64,000 nt of DNA from Pseudomonadota bacterium (GCA_018896025.1 JAHIND010000006.1:153824-217823); one strand, 5' to 3'; shown: positions 17,855-27,733, counted from the first letter of the stretch. Program-made: numbers and translations. Notes: generated by a model not told the origin, from the letters alone.

Positions 17855-19081
17855 ATGATTTCCATGGCCACGGCATACACCGCCCGCTGGGTATGGTGCG
17901 GACCCGGCGACCTGCGCTCCGGCGCGGCGGTGGTGCTTGATAATGGCTGGATCACCGATGTGGCCCAGCGCCCGCCCCAAGGCATTGCGGTCACCGACCT
18001 GGGCGAGGGCCTGCTGCTGCCCGGCCTGGTCAACGCCCACACCCATCTGGAGCTGTCCGGCCTGGCCGGTATGATGCCCCCCCAGGGCGATTTCGTGGGC
18101 TGGCTGGTGAGCATGGTCAGCCTGCGCCCGGCCCAGCTACGCCAAAACGGACCCGAGTCCACGGCGGCGGCGGTGGATTACCTGGCCCAGAACGGCACCG
18201 CCCTGGTGGGCGACGTGACCAACACCGGCAAGGCCGCCCCGGTGCTGGCCCTAGCCGAAGTGAGCGCGGTGAGCTTTTACGAGGCCCTGGGCGCGGCCAA
18301 GGCCGAGCCGCCCCCGGCCCAGGCCGTTTGGCAAGGCGCGGTGCTCATGGCCGCCGCAGTGGCCGCCCACGCCCCCTACTCCATCCCCACCTCCCGTTTG
18401 GCCGCGCTCAAGGCCAAGGCCGGGGCTTTGCCCTTTGCCATCCATCTGGCCGAGTCCCGCGCCGAGGTGGAGTTTGTGGCCGGGGTTGGAGACGAGGGCA
18501 AGCGCCTTGAGGAGTTCCTGATCCTGCGGGGCCTCAGGCGCGAAGACCTGGATTTGGCCGCCGACACCCCCCTGGGCCAGCTTGTGGCCGCCCAGGCCTT
18601 GGACCAAAACACCCTGCTGGTGCACGGAATCCAGCTTACCTCCGCCGAGGTGGCCCAGGTGGCCGCCGCCGGGGCCAGCCTGTGCGTGTGCCCCCGCTCC
18701 AACCTGGGCCTCACCGGACGCCTGGCCCCGGTAGAGGAGCTGCTGGCCGCCGGGGTGAACCTGGCCCTGGGAACCGACTCCCTGGCCTCCACGCCAGACC
18801 TGAGCCTTTGGGCGGAGATGGCCGCCCTGGTGGCCGCCAAGCCGGGCTTGCCCCCCGAGGCGGTGCTCACCATGGCTACCCAAGGAGGAGCCCAGGCCCT
18901 GGGCCAGGCGGGCAAATTCGGGGCGCTGCGCCCAGGCGCGGCAGCTCCCCTGGCCTTTGTGCCCTTGCCTAATCTGCCGCAAGGTGAGGTCATAGAGGCG
19001 GTGGCGCGGGGAGAGCACGCCGCCGCGCCGATAAGCGTGGGGCGTTTGCGTGGTTATGAAAGGGAAGAAGAAGGCAGGTAA
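17855..19081 (+). CDS. Amidohydrolase-family deaminase, possible aminofutalosine deaminase
   Basis: A 408-residue amidohydrolase-superfamily protein of the chlorohydrolase/deaminase branch. It has the metal-site motif NAHTHLELSG, a later AAHAPYS, HLAES, and ALGTDSLAS near the C terminus. It starts 18 nt after mqnC and is probably in the same transcript. In genomes that make aminofutalosine, this family supplies the deaminase giving futalosine, which is the most likely job here. The family also deaminates guanine, SAH and other purines, so the assignment rests on context. No clear Shine-Dalgarno is visible. Confidence 0.8.
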   Translation: MISMATAYTARWVWCGPGDLRSGAAVVLDNGWITDVAQRPPQGIAVTDLGEGLLLPGLVNAHTHLELSGLAGMMPPQGDFVGWLVSMVSLRPAQLRQNGPESTAAAVDYLAQNGTALVGDVTNTGKAAPVLALAEVSAVSFYEALGAAKAEPPPAQAVWQGAVLMAAAVAAHAPYSIPTSRLAALKAKAGALPFAIHLAESRAEVEFVAGVGDEGKRLEEFLILRGLRREDLDLAADTPLGQLVAAQALDQNTLLVHGIQLTSAEVAQVAAAGASLCVCPRSNLGLTGRLAPVEELLAAGVNLALGTDSLASTPDLSLWAEMAALVAAKPGLPPEAVLTMATQGGAQALGQAGKFGALRPGAAAPLAFVPLPNLPQGEVIEAVARGEHAAAPISVGRLRGYEREEEGR

Positions 19082-19168
19082 AAAGTAATCAGGTTTTGCC
19101 CGCGCGTAATCATATTCAGCTAGGAAATCGCTCTACGACTTTAGCCCCCCTCCCCTTTCTCAACCCAC

Positions 19169-19202
19169 AAAAAAACGGGCCCGCCATGAATGGCGAACCC
19201 GT
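19169..19202 (-). terminator. Terminator-like hairpin downstream of lepB
   Basis: On the minus strand an imperfect stem-loop (ACGGG...CCCGT with inner GCCAT/ATGGC) is followed by seven T residues (19175-19169). It lies between the convergent amidohydrolase gene and lepB. Confidence 0.6.
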
Positions 19203-19271
19203 GACGACACTAACGTGCCAAAGGTTTTTTCTTAGTTTCAGCGGATAGCCTTCCGCCTAGCCCCCGGCACA

Positions 19272-19377
19272 GCCAGGCGTGTCTAGGCAAGGCGTCGGGC
19301 TAGCGAGATCCGCAGGCGTATTTTTCATACGCCGAGGAGGCGAGCGACGCCCGCAACGCAGCATAGGCGCGCCTGGC
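19272..19377. repeat. Nested palindromic intergenic element
   Basis: Three sets of complementary arms are nested: GCCAGGCGTG (19272-19281) with CGCGCCTGGC (19368-19377), GGCGTCG (19291-19297) with CGACGCC (19345-19351), and GGCGTAT (19315-19321) with ATACGCC (19327-19333) around a 5-nt loop. It would fold as a 106-nt long hairpin. Its position between convergent genes suits an interspersed palindromic repeat or a structured 3' UTR. I see no other copy in this window. Confidence 0.6.
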
Positions 19378-19391
19378 GAAGCCGCTCTCTT

Positions 19392-20039
19392 TTAATGAAG
19401 GATTTTCCCTATCCTGTCCCAGCGGACGCCGAATCCATGATCAGTCCACGACCAGTAGATGATAAAGGCGCGGCCCAAAATGTCATTGCGGGGCACGAAG
19501 CCGCCGCGGCCGCCGAACCAGAAGCGCGAGTCATAGGACTGGTCGCGGTTGTCGCCCATCACGAAGTACTGGTCCTCGGGCACCTTTACCGGGCCGAAGT
19601 TGTCCCTGGGCTGCACGCCATGGGGCAGCACCACGCTGTCGGTGTAGGTTCCCCAGTGGTCGCTCAGCTTCTTGCCGTTGATGTAAACCGCCTTGTCCTT
19701 GACCTCCACCGTGTCGCCGGGCAGCCCGATGATGCGCTTGATGAAGTCCTTGTCCTTGTCCTCGGGGAAGCGAAACACCACGATGTCCCCACGCTTAGGA
19801 TCGCTGATGGGGATAACCACCAGGTCGCTGAAGGGCAGCTTGATGCCGTAGGAAGACTTGCTGACCAGCAGGTGGTCGCCGATGAGCAGGGTAGGGATCA
19901 TGGAGCCGGAGGGAATCTTGAAGGCCTGCACCCCCCAGGTGCGGATGACCAGGGCCAGGACCACGGCCCAAATCAGGGCTTCCAGGTATTCGCGGATTAC
20001 CGACTTTTTCTTTTTTTCCGGTCGCTGGCGTATGAACAC
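19392..20039 (-). CDS. lepB: Signal peptidase I
   Basis: A 215-residue membrane peptidase that removes signal peptides from exported proteins. One N-terminal membrane helix (about residues 18-37) is followed by the catalytic Ser in PSGSMIPTL (S46), the catalytic Lys in DFIKRIIGLPGD, and the box GDNRDQSYDSR. It uses a GTG start at 20039, preceded by GGGAG about 7 nt upstream. The N terminus is lysine-rich. Length and motifs are normal. Confidence 0.95.
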   Translation of the reverse strand: MFIRQRPEKKKKSVIREYLEALIWAVVLALVIRTWGVQAFKIPSGSMIPTLLIGDHLLVSKSSYGIKLPFSDLVVIPISDPKRGDIVVFRFPEDKDKDFIKRIIGLPGDTVEVKDKAVYINGKKLSDHWGTYTDSVVLPHGVQPRDNFGPVKVPEDQYFVMGDNRDQSYDSRFWFGGRGGFVPRNDILGRAFIIYWSWTDHGFGVRWDRIGKILH

Positions 20040-20112
20040 TAACTACTCCCTGAAATTCAGCTTGAAAACACTAGTCGGAAAGCATATCCCCTGTCCCCAG
20101 GCGTGACAAGCC

Positions 20113-20760
20113 TTATGGCAAACCCAACAGGCGGGGCAAGTCCCTGAGATCGTCCAGGTGGGCCCAGGCGTTCAGCGACGGGTTGTCGAAGGCCACCAGG
20201 CGCACCCCGGTGGCTTGGCACAACCCCTCGTCGGTGGTGCTGTCGCCCACGTAGACCACCTGCTCCGCCTCCAGGCCGAAGTGGCTCAGCACCTGATGCA
20301 TCATGGCCGGGTGGGGCTTGGCCTGCCCGGCGCTGTCCGGGTTGGCCACCAGGTCGAAAAGCTTCAGCAAGTCGAAATGGGCCAGGCTGGAGCGGGCGGT
20401 GGCGGTGCGGTTGGTGGCCACGGCGGTGCGCCAGCGCCCACGCAGGGTAGCGATGGTTTCGCGCGCGCCGGGAAAAAGCCTGAGTAGCTTGAAAAACGGC
20501 GCGGAGTCCATGGTGCGCCAGTAGGCCATGGCCCGCTCGAAGTCCTCCCCCGTGCCCAACAGAGCCTCCAGGGAGCCTTGCATGGCCTCGCGGTGGATGA
20601 TCTCGGCGTATTGCTCGGCCACCGGCTCGCGGCCCAGGTGCTCCAGGATGTTGTTGTAAAAGGCGATGTTGGCCGGCAGGGAATCGAAGATGACCCCGTC
20701 CAGGTCGAACACCACCGCTTGCAGGCCCTTGGGGGGGCTGGGTAGCTTTTGTGTGCTCAT
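20113..20760 (-). CDS. HAD-family phosphatase (phosphoglycolate phosphatase / beta-PGM-like)
   Basis: A 215-residue HAD hydrolase with motif I VFDLDGVIFDS, motif II VATNRT, motif III Lys in AKPHPAMM, and motif IV GDSTTDEG. A helical cap domain of the phosphoglycolate phosphatase/beta-phosphoglucomutase type lies between motifs I and II. The substrate cannot be told from sequence. The ATG at 20760 is the likely start; an in-frame TTG lies 9 nt upstream. It follows a GC-rich hairpin that separates it from the qrc operon. Confidence 0.88.
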   Translation of the reverse strand: MSTQKLPSPPKGLQAVVFDLDGVIFDSLPANIAFYNNILEHLGREPVAEQYAEIIHREAMQGSLEALLGTGEDFERAMAYWRTMDSAPFFKLLRLFPGARETIATLRGRWRTAVATNRTATARSSLAHFDLLKLFDLVANPDSAGQAKPHPAMMHQVLSHFGLEAEQVVYVGDSTTDEGLCQATGVRLVAFDNPSLNAWAHLDDLRDLPRLLGLP

Positions 20761-20774
20761 GGCTCGCAATACAA

Positions 20775-20798
20775 GACGGGGCCCGCGTGGGCCCCGTC
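20775..20798 (-). terminator. GC-rich hairpin at the end of the qrc operon
   Basis: A perfect 10-bp stem, GACGGGGCCC/GGGCCCCGTC, with a GCGT loop lies 43 nt after the last qrc-operon gene. It lacks a strong T-tract, so termination may be partial. Confidence 0.6.
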
Positions 20799-20840
20799 GT
20801 AGGTTCGGTTAAATGCTCCAGGCGCCGCGGCGCCCCGGCG

Positions 20841-21002
20841 CTAGTGTTCCGGCTCGTGAATGTGGCCGTCCCACAGATCAAGCATAGTCTTGAGAATGGT
20901 CAGGGTCAAGGCACCGAAGACCACCGAGAGTATCGCGTAGAACAGGCCGAAAAATACGATGTGGCCGATGTCCCAAATCCATTCGTAAGCAAAGGGGAAC
21001 AT
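20841..21002 (-). CDS. Small membrane protein downstream of qrcD
   Basis: A 53-residue protein with one predicted membrane helix (about residues 12-37; FGLFYAILSVVFGALTLTI) and a short His-rich tail (DGHIHEPEH). A perfect AAGGAGG Shine-Dalgarno overlaps the qrcD stop and lies 7 nt before the ATG, so the gene is very likely translated as the fifth gene of the operon. I know of no named Qrc subunit matching it. It could be an accessory or assembly subunit of the complex. The described Desulfovibrio complex is usually given as four subunits, QrcA-D. Confidence 0.75.
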   Translation of the reverse strand: MFPFAYEWIWDIGHIVFFGLFYAILSVVFGALTLTILKTMLDLWDGHIHEPEH

Positions 21003-21014
21003 ATTCAGGCCTCC

Positions 21015-22277
21015 TTAGTCGTTAAGTTCCGGCTCTTGCGGGAAGATGGGGAGGTAACGATAAGCCAGCATGAACACCAGCAGTCCGAAGCCCAGCACCA
21101 GGGTGGCGATGCCCCACTCCGGCCAGGAGGGCAGGTAGGCGTAGAACTTCTCAAAGGGCAGCACCGGCAGGGCCAGAGACTGGATGGTGAACACGAAGCG
21201 GTTCAGGGTAATGCCGATGCAGGCCAACAGCATGGCCACGAACATCCAGCCGTAGCTGGCGCGCACCTTTTCCTGCACCAACATCAGGGCTGGCAGCCAG
21301 CCGCACAGGCCAATCTCCACCCACAGCAGCCAGAAGCCGTAGGGCGCGTGGTACATGTTGTCCAGGGTCAGGCCGGCGGAGGGCAGCTTGATGTAAGCCC
21401 ACCACAGAGTGTCGGCCGACTTGAAGACCATGTACACCACCAGCAGCCAACCGCTGATCTTGCCCATGAGCATCTTCACGCTGTGCTTGGTCAGCTTGCG
21501 GCCGGAGATCTTCTCGGTGATCATCACCACCATGGTGGTGAAGCTGGGGCCCACCGCGATGGCGCTCATGATGAACAGGAAGAAGGTCCAGGGCCAGATG
21601 CCCAGGCCGCCACGGGCGGCGAAGGGCCGGGCGTAGAGCACGCCGAACATGCCGCCCAAGGAACCCTGGTGGAAGAAGCTCAGGAAGGTGCCGGCAGCCG
21701 CGAACACGATCATGATGGTGTGCAGGTTGTGGCTGAAGGTCCCGAACTCGGGCACCCGGCTGATGCGCTTGTTGTCCAGCACCGACGGCAGCAGCTCGAT
21801 GGTGAGCACGATGGCGTAGGTGGTGATGCAGAACATAACCTCGGTGAGCATGGAGTGCACGTTGGCGTGCCAGAAGCCGAACCAACCACGGATGGGCTGG
21901 CCGATGTCGATGCCCAGCATCAAAATGGCGCCCACGTAGCAGATAAAGCCGATCAATACCGCCGCGTTGACGATGGGCTTAAGCTCGGTCTTGCCTACTA
22001 TGTAGTTGAGGAAGCTGGTGAAAAAGGCGCCCGCCCCCAGGGCGATGACCGCCAGGTCCACCACGATCCACACGCCGAAGGCGAAGTAGTCGTTCATATT
22101 GGTCTGGTTGAGGCCCAGGGCCAGGCACAGCACCGCGCCGACGCTGAAGTAGGCCAAAAGGGTCAGGGGAAGTCCCAACCAGATCAGGAAGACCTCGGGC
22201 CGGCAACGCTTGGTCCCTTTGGGCCACCAGCTCGAGTCATCCGCGTACTTGGGTAGATCGTCTAACCATCTTCTCAT
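21015..22277 (-). CDS. qrcD: Qrc complex membrane subunit QrcD (NrfD family)
   Basis: A 420-residue polytopic NrfD/PsrC-family membrane protein with about ten hydrophobic segments. In the Qrc complex this subunit holds the menaquinone site and takes electrons from the periplasmic subunits. It starts 18 nt after qrcC, and the C-terminal stop is overlapped by the Shine-Dalgarno of the small membrane protein. Order and families match qrcABCD of sulfate reducers. Alternative complex III subunits are relatives, but the gene set here fits Qrc better. Confidence 0.9.
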   Translation of the reverse strand: MRRWLDDLPKYADDSSWWPKGTKRCRPEVFLIWLGLPLTLLAYFSVGAVLCLALGLNQTNMNDYFAFGVWIVVDLAVIALGAGAFFTSFLNYIVGKTELKPIVNAAVLIGFICYVGAILMLGIDIGQPIRGWFGFWHANVHSMLTEVMFCITTYAIVLTIELLPSVLDNKRISRVPEFGTFSHNLHTIMIVFAAAGTFLSFFHQGSLGGMFGVLYARPFAARGGLGIWPWTFFLFIMSAIAVGPSFTTMVVMITEKISGRKLTKHSVKMLMGKISGWLLVVYMVFKSADTLWWAYIKLPSAGLTLDNMYHAPYGFWLLWVEIGLCGWLPALMLVQEKVRASYGWMFVAMLLACIGITLNRFVFTIQSLALPVLPFEKFYAYLPSWPEWGIATLVLGFGLLVFMLAYRYLPIFPQEPELND

Positions 22278-22295
22278 CGTTGACCTCGCCTATTG

Positions 22296-23135
22296 CTAGT
22301 GGCCGCTCTGAGTGGCGGCCTGGGCAAACTTATTGTGGCGGGTTACATAGTTGTCTGCCATTTTGCGCACCCACTCCCGCTTGGACATGTAATACACCTT
22401 GGGGTTGGTGTGCAGCTGCTCCAGCAGGCGGAAGGTGTAGTCGCTGGAGATCAGCTTATGCACCTTGTGCTCTGGGTTCTGCAACTGCCCGAAGGTGATG
22501 GCCCCGGAGGGGCAAGCCTCGGTGCAGGCGGTCTGGTAATCCATCTCGCCGACTTCGCCACCAGAGACCATGGCCTTGTTGCGGGCGGCCTGGTAACGCT
22601 GGTAGCAGAAGGTGCACTTTTCCACCACGCCGCGCATGCGCGGGCTTACAAAGGGGCTAAGGGCCCGGGGGCTGCCCTTGGGCCAGGGCACGTCGTACCA
22701 GTTGAAGTATCGAGCGTGGTAAGGACAGGCCGCGACACAGTACCGGCAGCCGATGCACCGGGTGGGAATCTGGCTGACTATGCCGGTTTCCTCGTCATAA
22801 TCGGTGGCCGTGGCCGGGCAAACGCTCACGCAGGGAGGGTGGGCCTCCTCATCCATGGGACCTTCCTGGAAAAAGGCCTGGCCGGGAGTGCCCGACTTGC
22901 CGCCCTGGCAGTGCATGCAGGGGCGGGGGATGAAGGCCACCTCGGTGTCTGGGAAGGACTTGCCGTTGTCGATCTGATAGACCCGCATCCAGGTGATGGA
23001 GCGGATCTTGTCGGTCTCGTTGTGCAAGACCCCGATATTGTTTTCGCTCATGCAGGCCACCGAACAAGCCCCGCAGCCGGTGCACTTGTCCAGGTCTATG
23101 ACCATTCCGAATCTCTTTACGTCTTTTCGCCACAT
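22296..23135 (-). CDS. qrcC: Qrc complex iron-sulfur subunit QrcC
   Basis: A 279-residue ferredoxin-like subunit of the DmsB/NrfC/PsrB type. Cysteine clusters are visible at CTGCGACSVAC, CMHCQGG, CIGCRYCVAACPYHAR and CTFCYQRYQAARNKA, consistent with about four iron-sulfur clusters. It carries electrons between QrcA/QrcB and the quinone-reactive QrcD. It begins 5 nt after qrcB. No signal peptide is visible, so it is presumably exported with the Tat-bearing QrcB partner. Confidence 0.9.
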   Translation of the reverse strand: MWRKDVKRFGMVIDLDKCTGCGACSVACMSENNIGVLHNETDKIRSITWMRVYQIDNGKSFPDTEVAFIPRPCMHCQGGKSGTPGQAFFQEGPMDEEAHPPCVSVCPATATDYDEETGIVSQIPTRCIGCRYCVAACPYHARYFNWYDVPWPKGSPRALSPFVSPRMRGVVEKCTFCYQRYQAARNKAMVSGGEVGEMDYQTACTEACPSGAITFGQLQNPEHKVHKLISSDYTFRLLEQLHTNPKVYYMSKREWVRKMADNYVTRHNKFAQAATQSGH

Positions 23136-23140
23136 AGCTA

Positions 23141-25465
23141 CTAACCCTGCACCTTCTCGACGCTAACCGCGGTCAGCTCCCAGACGGGCAGCCCGCTCAT
23201 CGGATCGGTGGTCACCTTGGCTGCTCGGTTGAAGTTCATGCCTTTGCCCTCCACCTGGAATCCGAAGGCGCTGTGCCCCAGTCCCACCGGCGCGTAGACC
23301 ACGCCGGGCGCGGCGCCCGCGAACAGGCTGAGCTTGGCGGTCAGGCTGCCGGCCACGGAGTCGATGCGGATCAGATCGCCTTCGTACAGATGCAGCTCGT
23401 GGGCGGTCTGGGGATTCATCTCCACCACCAGCTTGTCCATGTCGGCCAGCATGGTGTCGGGAAGCACCTTGACCATGTAGGGGGTGATGGCGTCCCCGCC
23501 CCAGGTGGTGCGAAGCGAAGGCACCGCCGTGAGCAGCAGGGGCATTCCCGTGCCCAGGTCGTCGGCCGCCGCCGGGGTCTCCCAGTGAGGCAGGAAGGCC
23601 GCTTCCAGCCCACCGCTTACCCCCATCATGGCCACCATGCGCTCCAGGGCCTGGGGGTTGCCCGCCCGGCCGGAGAGGAGCTTGAACAGGCCCATGCTGA
23701 AGAACTCGAAACGCCCGGTGGGAGTCTGGAACTTCACCGGGCCGTAGGCCGGTTTGGCCTGGACCCAGAAGCTCTGCTCGACCAGTTGCTCGAAGTCGCC
23801 CATGGCCTGGGTGCGGGCCATCAGGACCTCTTCCATGTTCTTGTAAGGCAGGGCCGCGGCGATCTTGCCGCCCAGGCGCGAGGCCACCTGCAAGAGCACC
23901 TCGCCCGCGTCCTTGGCCTGGGGCACCGCCTTGATGAGCGGGCGGTGCAGGCCGTAACAGGACACCGGGCTGCCGTAGGGAGAGGTGCTGTCGCCCCAGC
24001 CCTCCAGCCAGTGGGTGGTGGGCAGGACCAGGTCGGCCACTGAGGCCGACTCGTCCAGGTAGGGGGTCATGGCCACCACGAAGGGCGTCTTGCGGGCCAG
24101 CTCTTCCATCACTCCGGCCTGGGGGCCGTTGTAGACGAAGTTGCCGCCCACCAGCAGAAGGGTCTTGACGGCGTAGGGCTTGCCCGCCAGGGCCGCCTTG
24201 GCCAGGGCGTCGGGGTTGTTGGAGTCCAGCCCCTGGGCCGGGTCCACCAAGGGCCGCACATTGCCCCGCAGGCTGGTGGAGCCAATGGACTTGAGCGGCA
24301 GGGCATCCTGCACCAACACGCCGCCGGGCTTGCCGATGTTGCCCTTGAGGGCGTTCAGGGCCAGAACGGCCATGAAGTCGTACATGCGGCCCGGGTCGCT
24401 GGAGTTGCCGGGCCCGCAGACCGCCACGGCCCGTTTGGCCTTGGCGAAGCCCAGGGTCAGCTTGACCAGCTTCTCCAAGGGAACTCCGGCCATCTGAGCC
24501 ACCTGCTCGCGGCGGTAGTTCTTGAGCAGGAAGGACTTGAAGCCCTTGAAGTCGCCCTCGTCCTTGAAGCCGAAGGAGGCTTTCACCGCCGCCTGGTCGT
24601 AGAGCCCTTCCTGGATCATGATGGTGCACATGGCCAGGGCCAGGGCGCCTTCGGTGCCCGGGCGGCAGGCCAACCACATGTCCGCCTGGCTGGCGGTGAT
24701 ACTGGCGCGCGACTCTACCTGGCCCAGGAATCCCTTGTTCTTGGGGAAGCCCCGCCAAGAGGCGAAGGCCTTGCGGGTGGCCACCGGCGCGCCGAAGTTT
24801 TCGAGCAGCGGGGTTCCGAAGGAGATCACGTAGTCGGCGTTGGCCAGGTCGAAGCCCAGGTCGGTCTGGCCCATCATGGCCAAGCCCGCCAGGGCCAGGG
24901 TCTCCCCGGCGTTGGGGGTGAAGGCCAAGTTGGGCGAACCCAGGGCGGCCATGAGGCACAGCAGGAGCTGGCCGGTGGCGCTCTCGGGGTCATGTCCCAG
25001 GGCCATGATCGCCTCGGGCTTGCCCTGCTTGCTCACCTCGGCCAGGTTGCCGGCCAAGATGTCCAGGGCCTCGGGCCAGCTCAGCTTGCTGTAGCGGCCG
25101 TTGGCCCGGTTGCGCAGCAGCGGGGCGGTCACCCGGATGTCGGTGTTATACAGAAGTTGCAGGGCCGAGGCGTCCTGGGGAACCACGCCGCCCTTGCTGA
25201 GGGGGTGCTCGGGGTTGCCCTCCACCCGGATGGCCCGGGTGCCGTCCACCCTGCCCTGCACCAAGCGCGCCTTGGCGCCGGTGCCGGTCTGGGGGTTAAC
25301 CACGTTGGCGTAGGCCACCGCACCGTCCTCGGGCACCGGGACCCAAGACCAGTTCTGGGTCCAGATGGTGGAGTCATCCATGAGCTTCCACATGAGCGGG
25401 CTTGCGTGCACGCCCAGTACTCCACCCACGGCCAGCTTGATAAATGCTCGTCTATCCCATTGCAT
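23141..25465 (-). CDS. qrcB: Qrc complex molybdopterin-oxidoreductase-like subunit QrcB
   Basis: A 774-residue member of the molybdopterin oxidoreductase superfamily with a twin-arginine signal at residues 5-10 (RRAFIK in DRRAFIKLAVGG), so it is exported folded. It has the family's general fold, including a C-terminal aspartate-decarboxylase-like barrel (VEMNPQTAHELHLYEGDLIRI). No N-terminal CxxC[x]nC iron-sulfur motif is seen. In characterised Qrc this subunit is a structural relative that lacks the Mo cofactor. It lies between qrcA and qrcC. Confidence 0.9.
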   Translation of the reverse strand: MQWDRRAFIKLAVGGVLGVHASPLMWKLMDDSTIWTQNWSWVPVPEDGAVAYANVVNPQTGTGAKARLVQGRVDGTRAIRVEGNPEHPLSKGGVVPQDASALQLLYNTDIRVTAPLLRNRANGRYSKLSWPEALDILAGNLAEVSKQGKPEAIMALGHDPESATGQLLLCLMAALGSPNLAFTPNAGETLALAGLAMMGQTDLGFDLANADYVISFGTPLLENFGAPVATRKAFASWRGFPKNKGFLGQVESRASITASQADMWLACRPGTEGALALAMCTIMIQEGLYDQAAVKASFGFKDEGDFKGFKSFLLKNYRREQVAQMAGVPLEKLVKLTLGFAKAKRAVAVCGPGNSSDPGRMYDFMAVLALNALKGNIGKPGGVLVQDALPLKSIGSTSLRGNVRPLVDPAQGLDSNNPDALAKAALAGKPYAVKTLLLVGGNFVYNGPQAGVMEELARKTPFVVAMTPYLDESASVADLVLPTTHWLEGWGDSTSPYGSPVSCYGLHRPLIKAVPQAKDAGEVLLQVASRLGGKIAAALPYKNMEEVLMARTQAMGDFEQLVEQSFWVQAKPAYGPVKFQTPTGRFEFFSMGLFKLLSGRAGNPQALERMVAMMGVSGGLEAAFLPHWETPAAADDLGTGMPLLLTAVPSLRTTWGGDAITPYMVKVLPDTMLADMDKLVVEMNPQTAHELHLYEGDLIRIDSVAGSLTAKLSLFAGAAPGVVYAPVGLGHSAFGFQVEGKGMNFNRAAKVTTDPMSGLPVWELTAVSVEKVQG

Positions 25466-25495
25466 AAGGGTGTCTCCTTAGCATCCAGCCGACGC

Positions 25496-26110
25496 CTATT
25501 TGTGGCAAACGAAGCAGGCGCGGTTAACGCCGTTTTCGCTGTGGCACTTGGCGCAGTCGTCCATTTTCATGCGGTGGGGGGGACCGGACAGGCCGATGGG
25601 CCCCTTGCCCCAGATATCCCGGCTGTAGCCCGTGAGGCGGTTGTACTCATAGGGCCGCAGCTTGGTGGTCTCGCCGTGATCGCCGTGGCACTTGGCGCAC
25701 TCTAGACCGGCGTTGGCCGTGTGGGCCGCATGAGAGAAGAACACACAGTCGGGCTGGCGGGAGTAGACCAGCCAGGGGATGGGCTGGTTTTTCTTGATGT
25801 ACTCCAGGAATGCCGCCTCGTTGGCTCCATCACCCATGGGCGAACCTGCCTCGTGACACTCCTTGCATGACTGTACGCTGGGAATGCCCGAGAAGGAGCC
25901 GTCTTCCCGCAGGGTGTGACAGGACTTACAGCTGTCACTGACCTGCTCCAAATGCAGCTTGTGATTGAACTGCAACGGCTGCGCCTTCTCCGCGTAGAGG
26001 ATGGTGGGGGTGGCCCAAAACCCGAAGGCCGAACCTATCACCAATCCCACGAAGAGAAGGATCCAGTCCGCACGCGACCGTTGTTTCTTTCCTTGCTGGT
26101 GCGATGACAT
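25496..26110 (-). CDS. qrcA: Qrc complex multihaem cytochrome c subunit QrcA
   Basis: A 204-residue membrane-anchored multihaem cytochrome c, the entry point for electrons from soluble periplasmic cytochrome c3. One N-terminal membrane helix (WILLFVGLVIGSAFGFW) is followed by five CxxCH sites: CKSCH, CKECH, two CAKCH and CFVCH, the last at the very C terminus. Described Qrc cytochromes are, as I recall, credited with six haems; I count five canonical motifs plus FSHAAH histidines. The start is the ATG at 26110, behind AAGGA. First gene of the qrc operon; the 26.1-26.3 kb leader shows no promoter I trust. Confidence 0.9.
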   Translation of the reverse strand: MSSHQQGKKQRSRADWILLFVGLVIGSAFGFWATPTILYAEKAQPLQFNHKLHLEQVSDSCKSCHTLREDGSFSGIPSVQSCKECHEAGSPMGDGANEAAFLEYIKKNQPIPWLVYSRQPDCVFFSHAAHTANAGLECAKCHGDHGETTKLRPYEYNRLTGYSRDIWGKGPIGLSGPPHRMKMDDCAKCHSENGVNRACFVCHK

Positions 26111-26321
26111 AAGATCCTTGCCTCTCGCTACTCTCAATTGCCTCAAACAGACTTCCGGCACATCCACCGGCCATGGGCGCCCGGCGGTGGCCGCTACTTA
26201 TATGGTTAGGTACAACCACACCTTGCGTCGCCGGATGGTCTTGTCCTTTCCGGCACAAAGGCCAGCCAAAAAACAAGTCCGCCTGGGACTCACGCAAAAT
26301 AGCAGCTAAACGCGGGCGCTG

Positions 26322-26789
26322 TCAACCAACATCCCCGCCAAAATCGGAGCTTACTTCCGTGTCTTGGGCCAGGCGGGCCGCCTTGAGGATCACCCGCTTG
26401 GTGTCCGGGGTCAGGGCGTAACCATCCAGGCTGTCCAACCCCGCCCACACCGCCGCGGCCGCGTCGTCCCCCGCCTGGGGTTCCAGGGGCTGACAAAAGC
26501 ACAAAAAGTCAATGAGAACGTAGTGATACTCCACACGGCCTTGGGGGTCGCGCAGGATGCGCTCGATCACCTCCACCATGGGCCCCACCCGCACCTGAAG
26601 AGCGGTTTCCTCGACCACCTCCCGGGCGCAGGCCTGGGCCAGGCTCTCGCCCAACTCCACCCCGCCGCCGGGGATGGACCAGATGCCCTTGGAGGGCTCG
26701 GCACCCCGCTTGACCAACAGCACCTGGTCGCCGGCCAACACGATGCCGCCAACTCCCACCACCGGTAGTTCGGGATAATGACGGCCCAT
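26322..26789 (-). CDS. Nudix hydrolase
   Basis: A 155-residue Nudix protein that would cleave a nucleoside diphosphate linked to another group. The Nudix box reads GGGVELGESLAQACAREVVEETAL and keeps the expected Gly, Glu and REVVEE residues. Motif preference suggests an ADP-ribose- or MutT-like substrate, but this is not resolved. It starts 5 nt downstream of the stop of the sugar-nucleotide decarboxylase gene and is probably in the same transcript. Confidence 0.88.
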   Translation of the reverse strand: MGRHYPELPVVGVGGIVLAGDQVLLVKRGAEPSKGIWSIPGGGVELGESLAQACAREVVEETALQVRVGPMVEVIERILRDPQGRVEYHYVLIDFLCFCQPLEPQAGDDAAAAVWAGLDSLDGYALTPDTKRVILKAARLAQDTEVSSDFGGDVG

Positions 26790-26794
26790 GGGCC

Positions 26795-27733
<939 letters not shown>

